Source: Strongylocentrotus droebachiensis
Lineage: Eukaryota > Echinodermata > Echinoidea > Camarodonta > Strongylocentrotidae
DNA length: 64,000 bases
Reading direction: 5' to 3'
Assembly: GCA_035222895.1 (NCBI GenBank)
Contig: JAVYIG010000168.1
Span: 496,001-560,000 of the forward strand
Shown here piece by piece: positions 33,039 through 44,515 of the stretch. How positions within the stretch are numbered: position 1 is the stretch's first letter; every line of letters begins with the position of its first letter. Under the pieces are notes generated by a model. It had not been told where the DNA came from. It saw nothing but the letters and a program-made list of their open reading frames with translations, and did no database searches. The translations under genes and the position numbers were made by a program.

Positions 33039-33319
33039 CAGGGGGGTGTTTCACAAAGACTAAGATCGACTTTAAGTTGGACTTAACTATGGCAGGCCAT
33101 TTATGCCACTGTTTACTCTCACCATTCACTGGCATTGGTCTCTCAAGGGACGTACACAAAATTGTCACAAATCTACAGAATTTTTATCTTTTGATAATTC
33201 CTAATTGAAGGAAAAAAAATCTAAAGATTATAATGTTGAGAACAACCAGTGGCATGGATGGCCTGTCATAGTTAAGTCCAACTTCAAGTCAATCTTAGTG
33301 TTTGTGAAACACCCCCCTG
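33039..33319. mobile_element. 281 bp MITE with ~78 bp terminal inverted repeats
   Basis: The ends CAGGGGGGTGTTTCACAAA and TTTGTGAAACACCCCCCTG begin inverted repeats of about 78 bp (33039-33116 and 33242-33319) with few mismatches, for example GTTGGACTTAACTATG in both arms. A spacer of about 125 bp has no coding content. The flanks (AGTAAGTA on the left, GAACGGTT on the right) do not form an obvious duplication. Open frames over it are chance. Confidence 0.8.
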
Positions 33320-34348
33320 GAACGGTTTACAGGAAACATGCCATGGCAAGAAATTTGCTCAAAGGCAATTTCAGTTCACAATGTTCATTGCCTTTAGACA
33401 TCTTGACTCATGTAAGAGGTCAATGTCATCTTTGCACACTTCCAAGAGGTGATGTGCCGGGTTATTGTTCCTCAGTTTTTTAATTTGTTTTTTTTTCTGG
33501 TGAGGACTGTAGTTCACATTGACATTGCTAAGAAAACACGAAAATGCTTGGAGATAAGCGACGCGCGAACCTAGAGCCTTAAGTCGTATTTCTAAGATAT
33601 GTATGCAATATGTAATGAGATTTAAATGAAATAGGACACAGGAAGAGGAAGAAACAAAAGTTCTAACATTTTTTTTTACCAACAACTGCGAGAGAATTTC
33701 TTTGAAAGTTTTAATTAGTCATCTAAAAGCAGCAGTAATTCATCTTTATAATAACATGGAGACACAAGGGTGACACTGTATCCCCACACAACCAAGATAT
33801 TGTGATTTGTTACTGTAATCATTTAAGGTCATTAATCCTTGTTAGTGAGAAAGGGAACAGCCTCAAATTAGTTTCATGGTAAGAAACGTTTATGAAACAT
33901 TTCTGTGGACTTCCTGTGGTTAAGTCTGTGATATTATCACTATAAAGGCCCGTTCAGATATGCAGCGGCAAACCACCCCCCAAAAAAATCCATGGTTTAT
34001 TGGTGTTCAGATATGGCCCAGCAAACTGCGCCACTCGTGAAAATGAGATGTGCAGAGACATTTGATTACAGAAGTTACAAAAGATCAAGAATAGCGTCAC
34101 CGGAACAGAGAGGAATACCTACAAGTTCTCTTCTTAGTCATGTTAGTGAATTTGTGGATTGGCAAAAAAAGGGCTTGGCATTCTGAAGATAGAACATCAT
34201 AGTTCCAAAAACAATGATGCCCATATCGCCATACATGTTCAAATGTTGTAACCTTAAATATGTTAATGTATATGAAGTTAAATTTCTTACCATGGACTTA
34301 TCAAGGGTTTTGAGAACTATGTTTGTCCTATATTAAATATTAGATTTT
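33320..34348. other. AT-rich DNA, possible MITE relic
   Basis: GGCCCGTTCAGATATG (about 33949) and GGTGTTCAGATATGGCCC (about 34006) may be ends of a decayed element. No gene. Confidence 0.35.
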
Positions 34349-34550
34349 GTGACTTCTCTTTTCCAAGAAACCGATAAATGGTACGTCATTGTAGGAGGTA
34401 CATGTAGAACTTACATATTCATTTCTCCCTGAGCCTCCATCCTCCTTGTAGATTAAAATCAGTTATTTACATGGCTGAAAGCAAAGTTTGTTAAAAGCAT
34501 GTTTAAAATCATGTGGAATCTTTTGTTTGATCCCTTTTTTGTTTGTTATA
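34349..34550 (+). repeat. Direct repeat, copy A (~200 bp)
   Basis: Matches 35711-35915 closely, starting GACTTCTCTTTTCCAAGAAA and passing through TTACATGGCTGAAAGCAAAG to TTTGTTTGATCCC. The spacing between copies is about 1.36 kb. It is either a local duplication or two insertions of one interspersed repeat. Confidence 0.8.
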
Positions 34551-35710
34551 GATGTCTCTTCTGTTTCTTTTTGGGATTTCCAACAATGTACTAAAGAAAT
34601 ACATTGCCATGTATTCCAACCAAATGCATTAATCAGACTTCAAATTCAGCTATATAGTATCATAATCTGAATTTGTATTTTGTACAGGTGATACCTGTGT
34701 GAAACTCATCAAAGTTGTATTATTTGTTTGCACCACATAGCACTTTCTACAAAGAGAAAATGCATTTAACACTGCTTTTCAATACTGCCCTCTCTTATGT
34801 ATGGTTCAAAGGGTAGGGTTTGTAGATTTAGAAGGTATACAAACACTATCTGGATATTCTCTGTTGTTGAGTGAATTTGAAATGAAGCGACATACTTTAG
34901 TTGTCTTAAAAAGGCTTGGGTAATGAAGTAATGAATCTCCATCATTTTCTTTATTTCAATAAAAAAAATTCTTCTAATGTCTTTGTCCTTTGGTAATCGA
35001 TACGTAGGGAGCTACCTCAAGTGCAATTGCAATACCTAAAAACACAAACCTATGGCAATTTCATGGACAATGCAAACATTATATTGGCATGTTATGTAAT
35101 GCGTACATGATTTCTGTAGGCAATGTAAAAGGCGATTGAAATTGCCCCTTGATTCGAATTCTTTAAAGTCTTTGCGAACATGTTCTTATTTTTTTGTCAC
35201 CCTTGATGTCATTTTGCGTAAACTTCCTTGTAAGTCAGCTGTCATGCCCTACAGCTTCAGGAAGTTTGCTTTTCCTCACGATGGTTGGGCTTGGGAGCAC
35301 AGGTAGGAAGTTGAGCATCACATCCCCCTGTTTCTGTCAGACTAAATGGTTGGGTAAATGAGGACTGCATTTTAAGTAGTTTCAAGACTCTTGGAGATAA
35401 GGGGGGGGGGGGGGTGGGTATCTATCTTAAGGAATCTGGTGGAGGAGGGATTCTATGCAAATAAAGGATGGTTGTATTGTACTTCTCCATACAACATAAA
35501 GCAAAAAAAAACCTAGCAACAGCATCAGCAATTCATGACATACTAACCCTTGGTTCTACCTGTGCGGATACTCTATTTTAAATAGTGCTTTTTGATTTCA
35601 GACTTCAGCACACATTTTATTATTTCTTGAGCTTCATGAAGTCATAGAGAAAATTATACATCACATGACGTAGTAAAAACCCACCTTAAAATTATTAAAT
35701 ATTGCATTTC
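34551..35710. other. AT-rich DNA between the two repeat copies
   Basis: A G run of 14 lies at about 35401-35414. Nothing else was recognised. Confidence 0.5.
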
Positions 35711-35915
35711 TTGACTTCTCTTTTCCAAGAAACCGATAATGGTACGTCATTATAGGAGGTGTATGTTGAACTTACATATTCCTTTCTCCCTGAGCTTCCA
35801 CCCTCAAAGATTAAAAGCCATAATTTACATGGCTGAAAGCAAAGTTTGTTAAAAGCATGTCTAAGAGAGTGTGGAATCTTTTGTTTGATCCCTATTTCGG
35901 AAGAATTGTTTTGTT
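35711..35915 (+). repeat. Direct repeat, copy B (~200 bp)
   Basis: Partner of 34349-34550, with scattered substitutions and a few indels. Neither copy has a conserved reading frame across the differences. Confidence 0.8.
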
Positions 35916-38282
35916 TGTTTCTGCAAAACAGAAGGATAATAGAGGGTGAGTGCAGGATATTTGGTCTTTCTGTGTTATGTATCACCAGGTACCTTGGAAT
36001 TATGAATATAGTAAAAACTGATTTGCCTTGGTATTCGGTCTGATCTCAGCTATCATATGGCTATCAACTTCATGTAAACATAAGGGATACTCAAATTTAT
36101 TATGCAATCAGTTGAAGTGATTGCCAGCAAATTTTGTTTAGGCCTATATTTTGTTGTTCCTCAAAAAATACCCTGTCCTATTGTTTTTCTGTCAGTTTTT
36201 CTTGAAATGCAGTTCAATTAATGGAACTCAAATGCAGTTTTAGTACTTCTGTTGCTATGGTGATTTATCCATTCAAAATTGTTTGGGATATGAAGCTACC
36301 CCTCTGTCTCTGTCCTCTCTTTTTGAAGAAGAAAAAATGGAGGTTGTTTTTATGTTTTTCCTTAACAGAATTCATGAACTAACAAAATGTTCAATTGTAT
36401 CTTATTAACCAATAGTTGTTTCCCTTGAAATTTCAACCGTCATCCTTCTTGTATAAATGTTAGGCTTCACTTCCTTGGAGGCAGCTATTTGCTCAAAAGG
36501 AAAAAACAAAAGCACCTTTTAAGAATTGACATTGTACTTCATTAATCAGTAGAGGGCAGTATACATCTTTACAGATGAATCCCAGTAAGAATAGAAATTG
36601 AGGTGGTCATCATCTCAAAGTTGTAGCTAAAAAGTGACTCTGCTCGCTGTAGTTTAGAAAAGAGAAATGGCTGGAAGTCCTGTTCTGTTTTTACCTCAAG
36701 AGGGCAGCCTCTTGTTTTGTATCCTTGTGATGATGAAGTCATATTTACAATGCATCGGAGGAGAAAGTGTTGTTTTATTCATTATATAGCTTATATTAGG
36801 AATCTTACAGGAATACAAACATTGAATGTATTAAAATCATAATAAATTAATCATGGAGGATGGTCAAAAGTAGACATGGTGGCAAAAATTTGTTGAAGCA
36901 GTTTGATTGTAATGAATTAATGTAAGTACTAGTTGGTTAAAGACAATATCTCATGCCACATCAGCAATTAGTAAATTACTGACAAATTGATTGTTTGGTA
37001 ATGCTTTAAAAAAAGTCTTGTAATGTAATGGTCTAGGGACATTTTTTTAAATTAGCGGATATAATTGATCTTTCATCTTTTTGATGGTTTCCTAGAAGAA
37101 TTTTAGATTAAAATCACAGACAAATATTTGAAAGCAACTTCTGCAAATTTATACCTCACACTAACCCTAACCCAAACTGCTGAATCATGGCAATTGATGG
37201 TTGAAAACAGGGCATCTTCATATGAAAAGTGGCAGGAGACATAAAGCTCATGACATTCCAATCAATACTGAAAGAATGCTTTACCATGTTTGCTGCCCTC
37301 TATTCTGCAAGTAGGAGCAGTCATAAGTTTGTGCAATTTGATTGGATAAAAGTTTTATCATTTGTCTGTTGTGTTAACAAAATGTTGTCATAGCACTCTA
37401 ACCCCCCCCCCCTCCCCCCACCCACACAGGGTGACCCCTTCACTTTTATAATCTTAGTGCAGCTACTGTTCATAACTAATTTTCTCCCTCTTCTTTCATT
37501 TAATAATATGTTTCTTCATTATTTGTGTAGTTTGACACATTTTGAATTTAAGGAAAAAAAATGAAACCCGCAAAAGTTAGTCTGCAAGTTCAGACTCACA
37601 AGATTTCCTAAAGTCTCGAGCAGAGTCTAAACCTGCCAAGCTCCAGTTGTGTCATGAGAAGGTACAGTATAGTACAGGGATTATTGAGTGCTGTTTCTAT
37701 ATTAAAGTCTCCTACCTTAGACCCCTCTGTTATGTATTATCACTGGCAAGGGTTTTGTGCCTGCAAACTAATAACTCTGCAATTGTACCAGAAAAATAAC
37801 ACAGAAAAATATGCATCTCAAATTATCGAAAATGGTCCAAGGAATTCCCTCATGAATTGTATTTTTCTGAAATAGAGGGTGCAAAAAGGTCAGAATGCAT
37901 TCACAGTACTATCATGATTGTACACGCTTATGCATTAACCAAGGAAAATGGAACAAATGCTTCTACTAACCCATATATTACAGGCACTAAATTCATAGTA
38001 TCTCAGTTTTCGTTTGGACTGATCTCGCTATCTTTGATCTTGACATAAGTGCTCTCGCCCACAAGAGAATGAAAGTGGTATTAAAAGCAAATTCAGAATT
38101 TATCAAGATTGTCTATTGAACATCATGATTTGGGGGTTTTGTTCTATGTTGTGCTTGATTTCTGACTTTGTAGAGGTCATTTTGTGCATCCATTACATCA
38201 CCTTTCTCATTGAGTGGCCAAAAAAGGAACAATCCTGTGCGTGATTGATTCTAAGTACAGTGTGCACATGTATTTCACATAC
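35916..38282. other. AT-rich DNA, nothing recognised
   Basis: A C-rich run lies at about 37401-37424. Two telomere-like units (CTAACCCTAACCC, about 37159) are too few to matter. No gene. Confidence 0.4.
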
Positions 38283-38560
38283 CGGTTCTGGTTTTTACGG
38301 CCTTCTGGCTCCAAGCAGGCTGCAATCCAGCAGAGGTTCATCTGGAATGGTGTAGTTATAACCATCGTGATGATGCAACCGTAGTAGGTCCATGATGCAA
38401 CGAGATCCATGATAGTAATCAACGGCTACCCGCAAGAAGGCCCTTACTGCCATTGACGATACAAAGCTCAAACAACCGTTTTTGCAGTCAGCTGATGTAA
38501 TACCCTTGGAAGAACTGACCTTCGTTTGTTTTGTTTTCCTGACACCAATCAGAAACAAAT
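38283..38560 (-). CDS. Coding-like minus-strand frame, possible exon of unknown gene
   Basis: An open frame (stop at 38295, open to 38558) encodes a protein-like sequence including CLSFVSSMAVRAFLRVAVDY, HGSRCIMDLLRLHHHDGYNY and TIPDEPLLDCSLLGARRP. The block is richer in GC and CpG than its flanks. A donor-like GTATGT lies on the minus strand at 38282-38277, but the 87-codon frame stops just before it. If that donor is real, another frame (or a frameshift) would be used. I do not recognise the protein. Part of it (38432-38468) matches 13464-13500 at 31 of 37 bases, where the frame is full of stops. That favours a repeat-derived or duplicated and decayed sequence over a single-copy exon. Confidence 0.25.
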
Positions 38561-39954
38561 GAAGCGTGAGGATGCATCAGCTCGTGTGGATGTATGCCTT
38601 TTTGCTTTCTCTGTCAATATGTCTATTATCTTCATATTCCATCTTTGTGTCTTCATTGGAAGTCCATCCGTGAAGATCAGGCCAGCTCAACATGATTTGC
38701 TTAACGGCAGAAGGTCGCTCAAGATCACGGTCTTAATGACCATTTGATTCTCATCCTATTATTAAAAAATACAGAATCTTGTTGATAATACTCCACCATG
38801 CACGTAATAGGGAGTTAACCCAATTTGTCTGCGAGAAAAATAGAGGAAATCGGGGGCGAGCCCTGGGTCGTTCTTGAAATATTGAAAAAGAAAATATGAA
38901 AGATTAGGGAGATTCATGCCAATTTGATCAATGTGTTCTGACTTGTACCGGGTAATGAGACAAATTGAATCGAGCAGGCGAATAATGGCTAGATATGTTC
39001 GTGAGGGGGCTTACAGCCAGAGGGGCGACATAAACTGGGTAGCAGTGATGATGCTGAGGAACGAGTTTGTTGAACTGGAGCTATCTATCCCTCATGTCTA
39101 GCTGTATGAAGTGATGAGGATGCACGCAGGCTAATCATTTACAGGGTTTGAGATGCTAAGTGTAATCTTGAGGCTGATTTGGAGTCCTGTCAGAATGATT
39201 GGATTGGTGCGCTAAAATGCATTAAAGGCATCATTATTTCCTATATGTAAAATGTATGAATCCTGAAGACACCTTTAGATGTGATATCATGATGCTTCCA
39301 GAAGATAGTCATCAAACATGACACTTTACATTATTCCAATCCATTTTTTGAAATATAAATCATATGCAAGTAATATATCAATCTTTTTCTCAGCTTCTTC
39401 ATTGAGTAGTTTAGAAATAGATGGAAGGCATTCTCTTTAGCTTTTTGCTCATTCCAAATGACCTTTTAAGGTGTTGACCACTGAATTCTCTCATTCCCAC
39501 AGGCTTAATACATGGATTGCTTGCTTGCCATGACAATGGGTAATATCATATGTTTCCTTGTTAAGAAAGCATGATCATAATCTTGGTGCAGAAGTCATGA
39601 ATGAAATTGACCACGCCCTAAGGGTTTGAGATGCTAAATGTACTATGTCCTTTTACTCTACCTCTCACAATTGATCACTTATGCCCATGGTTTCCGATAA
39701 AGGTGGAAATGGTTGATACTTTAAATAGGGAGAGTTGCTTTTTTAAAACTAAACTTTAAATTGTGTGTATTTCTTCTCTTCTGTTATGGTGCTGCAAAGT
39801 TTATACTTATCACAGCTATAAAAAGATGAGTATCATGATAGGCGATGGGATAGGCATCATTGATGCAGACCACTTTAGAAATGATAAGAATAAGATTAGA
39901 AATTATATTTTAGTTGATTGTGCATGCATATCCATCCCAGGACATGCCCTAGAT
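38561..39954. other. AT-rich DNA, no gene supported
   Basis: No motif or repeat structure recognised. Confidence 0.4.
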
Positions 39955-40185
39955 GCCTACAAAGTACTATTATTACCCTGGCTTTAGCCCAGCTTCCCTA
40001 AGGTACTGAAAGCATTCAAGGAATAACTTCCTGCAAGGCACCCATTTTACTTCACCCGGGTGGAGAGCGGCAGTTGTAAATTAATGTCATGCCAAAGGAC
40101 ATTAGTGCTGGGCTGGGACTTGAAATGTGACCAATGTGATCCACAGTCAAGTGACATATTCATTAGAGCACAACACCTCTACAAA
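39955..40185 (-). mobile_element. tRNA-derived SINE
   Basis: On the minus strand, from about 40185, a decayed tRNA-like head (GGTGTTGTGCTCTAATGA; B-box-like ATTTCAAGTCCC near 40114-40126) is followed by CTAATGTCCTTTGGCATGAC, CTCCACCCGGGTGAAGTAAA and CCTTAGGGAAGCTGGGCTAA. It ends near CCAGGGTAATAATA (about 39975). The phrase CCTTTGGCAAGGC-then-CCACCCAGG is shared by tRNA SINEs seen in marine deuterostomes, from general knowledge. The head is too diverged to be a tRNA gene. Edges are approximate. Confidence 0.55.
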
Positions 40186-40329
40186 CTAAGAAGTTATTAA
40201 GGTCATCTCACTTTTTATACGATGGAGAAGTTTTATTTCCTTTGCCTCAAATTTGCTACCACAAAATTCATGTTTACATATTCCAAAATATAAAGAGGCG
40301 TTTTTGTCATTTTCCATGAAGATGTCAGA

Positions 40330-40440
40330 ATCAAAATTCAAGTTCAAGTTTTATCATCCATATGTAATATGTACAGTTAGAATTTAATACATACCGGTAA
40401 TACAGAATACAGAATTCAATTTCCATGGGCCTTAAATTCC
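40330..40440 (-). mobile_element. Possible LINE/SINE 3' tail
   Basis: On the minus strand the sequence ends GATAAAACTTGAACTTGAAT (about 40355-40335), similar to the tail of the insertion at 2420-2643 (ATAAAACTTGAAACTGAAAC). It may be another copy of that family. No target duplication was found. Confidence 0.35.
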
Positions 40441-41755
40441 CTTCAATAATTATGTGGTTTAATTTCTAAATTTCTATAGATGTGTGTCACTTTGCTTTTT
40501 GTCTTTCTTTCTATAGCAATCTTTTAGAATAAACTTACAGTGTGACCTACTGAATTAAAATATATTGGAAAATGCTCTGTTTCACCTGTTTTTACGGTCC
40601 TGAAAATAGATTTCAAATATTAATTCATATTTTATTTTGATGATGAAAGGGGTAAATGTCCATTTATGACACCATTTCATATGGCTGTTGAAAAGCATCT
40701 GACCATTTCTTCTATTCATAACTGATGTTTCTAGTTTAATTCTCAGTCAAACAGAATGGGGACTGTTTACCACTATGTTTGGATCACATGCAGAAGTGTG
40801 AATTGAGAAGACAGACATAATTAAATTGAAAGAGTGGTTGGAAGTGATGATGACATTTAAAAAGAAAGATCAAATTTTTGAAGGATAATTTTTTTGTGGT
40901 GTTTTTCAAAACATTGAAGCATTTAGAGTTGGGGATGTTTTGAGATGGGAGACCAAGGAAGTAGAAGTAAATTCATTTCATTTTCTTATAAACCAAGTAC
41001 AAAGAGACCTTTAATGTACAATGTTTGTACAATGTTTGTTGAATGTTTGTAAAACAGGGCGGTATTCTGCAGTTCGATTTGTCACAAACATTTTGCTATG
41101 CATTGAGACTTTTTAAACATTGTCAAACTGATTATTTTTTCTATAAGTATTTTAAGACCCAGAATGCATGTATGTCATTGAAATCGCTTTACAGTGTACA
41201 ATTTGAATTTGAATTTTTCCTTATTCTAACATATGCTATATGTGTTTCCTATGGTATATTTAATTAATAATTACACTTATTAAATATTAATCATACTTTT
41301 CTTTTCAAAAATTAAAATCATCATCTTTGATCTGAAATCTATCAAATCAAATTCATCCATGTTAAAAATCCTGTTATTATATCCTACATACATTTTTTAC
41401 ATGTACATTATAAATTTCTCTTTTTTTTTCCATAAGAAATGCACATGTACATGTATATGTGGTATAGTTACGGTCTTCAGGTATTGGGAACTGTGACATT
41501 TATACACCGTAACTTTAGTAATTGGCTTTTTGTTTACAGTTAGGGAGAGAAAGCGTTTTCACTGTTTGCCTTAAAGATTTACCATTTACCCACATCATGA
41601 AGGTATATTTGCAATAATGGAATGGATTCCAATTTCACTATAGGCATTAAGGTATTAGAATGCAATAGAGCCGATAAGTGCCCTTTGTGTTACAATTTGG
41701 AGGTTTATATTTGGAAAGCAATTGTTCTTCATTTTGAGACGTATCAAATTGTGAG
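40441..41755. other. AT-rich DNA, nothing recognised
   Basis: AGTTACGGT and ACCGTAACT (about 41466 and 41506) form a 9 bp inverted pair with a loop of about 30 nt. TTTGAATTTGAATTT near 41205 could be a LINE tail. No gene. Confidence 0.4.
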
Positions 41756-41759
41756 GGAA

Positions 41760-41974
41760 CAAGCCTCTAACTCCACCATTCTCTCTCCTGAGCTCTCTCT
41801 CTTCGTCCTCTCTCTTTCTCTTCTACCTCCCACTTCTCTCTTTTCCTCTTTTTTCTTCTCCTCTTTCTTCTCCTCCTCTTTCTTCTCCTCCTCATTATCC
41901 TCTATCCCTACTCTCCATCATCCTCCCTTCATCCTTTCCTCAATCTTCTCTCCCCCTCTCTGTCTCTGTCTCTC
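41760..41974. repeat. CT-rich microsatellite
   Basis: Plus-strand pyrimidine tract with TCTTCTCCTC units at about 41845-41895. The open frame across it is an artefact. Confidence 0.85.
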
Positions 41975-42160
41975 TAGGCCTGTCTTCATCAGCTCAAGTT
42001 TGCCAAATAACCCTCTATTTTCTGACTCAGGATATTATCCCAAAGCTCAAAATTGCGTCTTAACCAGACCGATATGCTTATCACAAACTAGCTCGGACGG
42101 ACGGGCGCAAACTAGCCTGCTTTTTCCCAAATAGTGGGATATTTTGGAAACAAGACCAAG
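41975..42160 (+). mobile_element. Second copy of the 15.1 kb MITE, right end degraded
   Basis: The left end TAGGCCTGTCTTCATCAGCT, then TTTGCCAAATAACC, matches the terminal repeat at 15161-15206. The internal GCGTCTTAACCAGACCGA corresponds to 15242-15260. The right side retains only TTCCCAAATAGTGGGATATT and lacks the final inverted repeat. It abuts the CT microsatellite directly on its left. Confidence 0.7.
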
Positions 42161-42759
42161 ATTTCTCTGAATATTCGGGACTGTAGGCGCAATGAGATCT
42201 ATACACCAAGACAAATACCCAACAACAAATGTAATCTTCCAACCATCCTTATTTATAAATCTAGAGTACCCAGTTTAAAACCTGAGGAATGAGTTCTGAT
42301 CTCTCCCATGCGTCTTCCTCGTCTAGCTCGAAGCTACAATGATATCATTACGATGCTATTTTTCATCCTGAACTCTATTGTTGATGGGTTGTAATTGGCC
42401 CTTGCGAATATCTCGCATCTTTCTGCCATCCATTTCAATTGAATCAATCAAGATACATGTGGATATGCTTCGATGGTGATCTTACAATGCTACAAGTTGA
42501 TTGATTGTTTAAACACCTGAACAATACAATGGGGTAAAAAAAGAGTATTATTGGGCTGTTAGAATTGAAGTCAAGGCTAGAATTATCTAGATCATGTATT
42601 TTAACATGTAGTTATAAAGCCCTCCGGTCTTAAAGGGGACAATGGTGTCATGGATGAAGACACAAAACAAGGATTCAGAAATGAAGAAAGGTGACGTGCA
42701 AGACGATTTGAAAAACAGTAGATTTATTGATTGCTGTAAACCATAGAGTACCGAAGCTG

Positions 42760-42860
42760 TGACGTCATAACAATCTATTTTAAGAATTAAAAAAAAATAT
42801 TTCATTCGGAAAACGAAGACAAAATTTAGAAATTTTAAAAATAGATTTTTGATGACGTCA
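42760..42860. repeat. 101 bp imperfect hairpin bounded by TGACGTCA
   Basis: TGACGTCAT...AATCTATTTTAAG on the left faces TTAAAAATAGATTTTTGATGACGTCA on the right in inverted orientation (second part: 42835-42860). The hairpin lies immediately left of the hAT-like MITE, whose duplication overlaps its right TGACGTCA. Confidence 0.5.
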
Positions 42861-42861
42861 C

Positions 42862-43041
42862 CAGGGGCGTAAATCCGTACCGAGGAGTGGGGGGGATGAT
42901 CGGCGATAGCCATCACATACTACACTTTTTTCCAAAATCGCAACAACTCAGCCGACCGCTGAATAAGCATATTTTTTCAGGGGGGGATGTTTGTACAGGA
43001 CATCCCCCCTACTTCAAGCCAGGGGGGGATTTACGCCCCTG
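42862..43041. mobile_element. 180 bp hAT-like MITE with perfect 8 bp target duplication
   Basis: The ends CAGGGGCGTAAATCC and GGATTTACGCCCCTG are perfect inverted repeats. They are flanked by GACGTCAC at 42854-42861 and again at 43042-43049, an exact 8 bp duplication. Short CAGGG-type termini with an 8 bp duplication are the hallmark of hAT-superfamily elements. There is no transposase, so it moved using a source encoded elsewhere. G runs are present inside (about 42891 and 43001). Confidence 0.85.
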
Positions 43042-43049
43042 GACGTCAC

Positions 43050-44075
43050 ACTTCACCACTCTATAACTGTTAATACAAATTCATTAGTACCAGCCGTTTT
43101 TGTTGAAAGTAATTTATCAATTCTACAAAATTTATATTTTAGTGCTATCTTCTTTAACTTTTGTTAATCTCTACCACTTGCGAAAAGAATTCTAATTATT
43201 TTGCAAAGTTTATTGTTTTATTGTACATGAATAGGCAAGCAATGCTAGTACCGGTAGATAAAATACAAAATCAGGTCATTTTCAGTTTGGAAATCATATA
43301 AGTGACATATATATCCTAAATAGAGAAACACCAATCAAAGCAAGATAGAGTGTCATGTTTCAAAGACAACTATGACATTTAGTATGACGGTCAGCCAGTC
43401 CAGTTTTTCATTTATTATTGAAAATATCTAGTAATAATTTACATCCACCCGGAGGGAAGTAGAAAAGGAATCCGGTTTGTGAATTGTTTTTTGATTGATT
43501 TGATTTTTTGTGAACCCCTTCCCTTTGTGACCGGAAGTCGGTTCATTGCAAGAGCTAGTATTGTCTAGATGATGATGATGATGGTTTTTTTTCTTCTTCT
43601 CCTTCTTCATAGATTATCAAAATGTTTTAATATGCTTCCCATGTGATTTGGAAATATCGTCCTTGATTTTTCCAACTGAGGAAATAAAAGTAATGACATG
43701 TTTGAAGATGAAAAGTTGTCGATACAGTACATCCAAAAGAACAATCAGCACGTATTATCTTTCAAACAAAACTGCCAAAAAATGAAGTGATCAAATGCTC
43801 ATGAGACAAGGAAACAAATTTGGGTGATTAGAATTCGGTACATCAAGATGCCAGGTATCCCAACCTTTTTTTTAAATAAAATTTTAGAAAATTTGCTTTT
43901 AAATTTGGTCCCAGGATACGTTGGCATATCAATACTCCCGTGTCTTTTATGTTCAGCTATCAGTTAAATGATGAATGATAGACTCTTCAATTCACTATAG
44001 ATAAGTCCCTGGTGTATCTCAATATCAAATGATTTTATAATTGCTCTGTAATGGAAGTAATAAGTTGTCTGATCA
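43050..44075. other. AT-rich DNA, nothing recognised
   Basis: An ATG repeat lies at about 43569-43585, and TACCGGTA lies near 43252. No gene. Confidence 0.45.
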
Positions 44076-44132
44076 GAGCCAGAAGGGCATTAACTCTGTG
44101 CTAGAAAAATAGAAGTTAATGCTCTTCTGACT
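44076..44132. repeat. 57 bp hairpin, copy 1
   Basis: GAGCCAGAAGGGCATTAACT pairs with AGTTAATGCTCTTCTGACT across a loop of about 18 nt. The same length and arms are seen at 53903-53959. Confidence 0.65.
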
Positions 44133-44209
44133 AGCAACAGACAAAGTTCACCCTCTTTACATGACACGTTCAAATTTTTGTTTGATATTGAAATTGTTTG
44201 TCATTGTAT

Positions 44210-44275
44210 TTTGTTTGTTATGGCGCTTAGAGACTTCGGTGGAAAGCGCTTTATAAGCACCGTTTTATTATGTAG
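44210..44275 (+). mobile_element. LINE/SINE 3'-end relic
   Basis: ATGGCGCTTAGAGACTTCGG, then AAAGCGCTTTATAAGCACCG and TTTTATTATG, resembles the conserved AGCGCTATATAA 3' block seen on the minus strand at 8332-8346. Only the terminal block is recognisable. Confidence 0.45.
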
Positions 44276-44397
44276 TTTGAATCAATTTAAAAGTATGCCT
44301 TTATCACATAAAAATTGATCAATAAACACTTAAACAGCATACAATTGCTTGTGGATGCCTACTTGTTTTTCTGAAATTAAAAGCCAATCACCTAGCA

Positions 44398-44515
44398 TCT
44401 CTCTCTCTCTCTCTCTCTCTTTTTCTGTTTCTCTCTCTCACTCTCTCTCTTTCTCCCTCTCTTTTTTCCTTTCCCTTTCTCTCTTTCTCTCTCTTTTTCT
44501 ATCTCTCTCCCTCAA
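44398..44515. repeat. CT microsatellite
   Basis: (CT)n with TTTT interruptions on the plus strand. Confidence 0.9.

Noticed and set aside
37155..37172. Telomere-like CTAACCCTAACCC
   Set aside because: Only two units, which is within chance for this amount of DNA.
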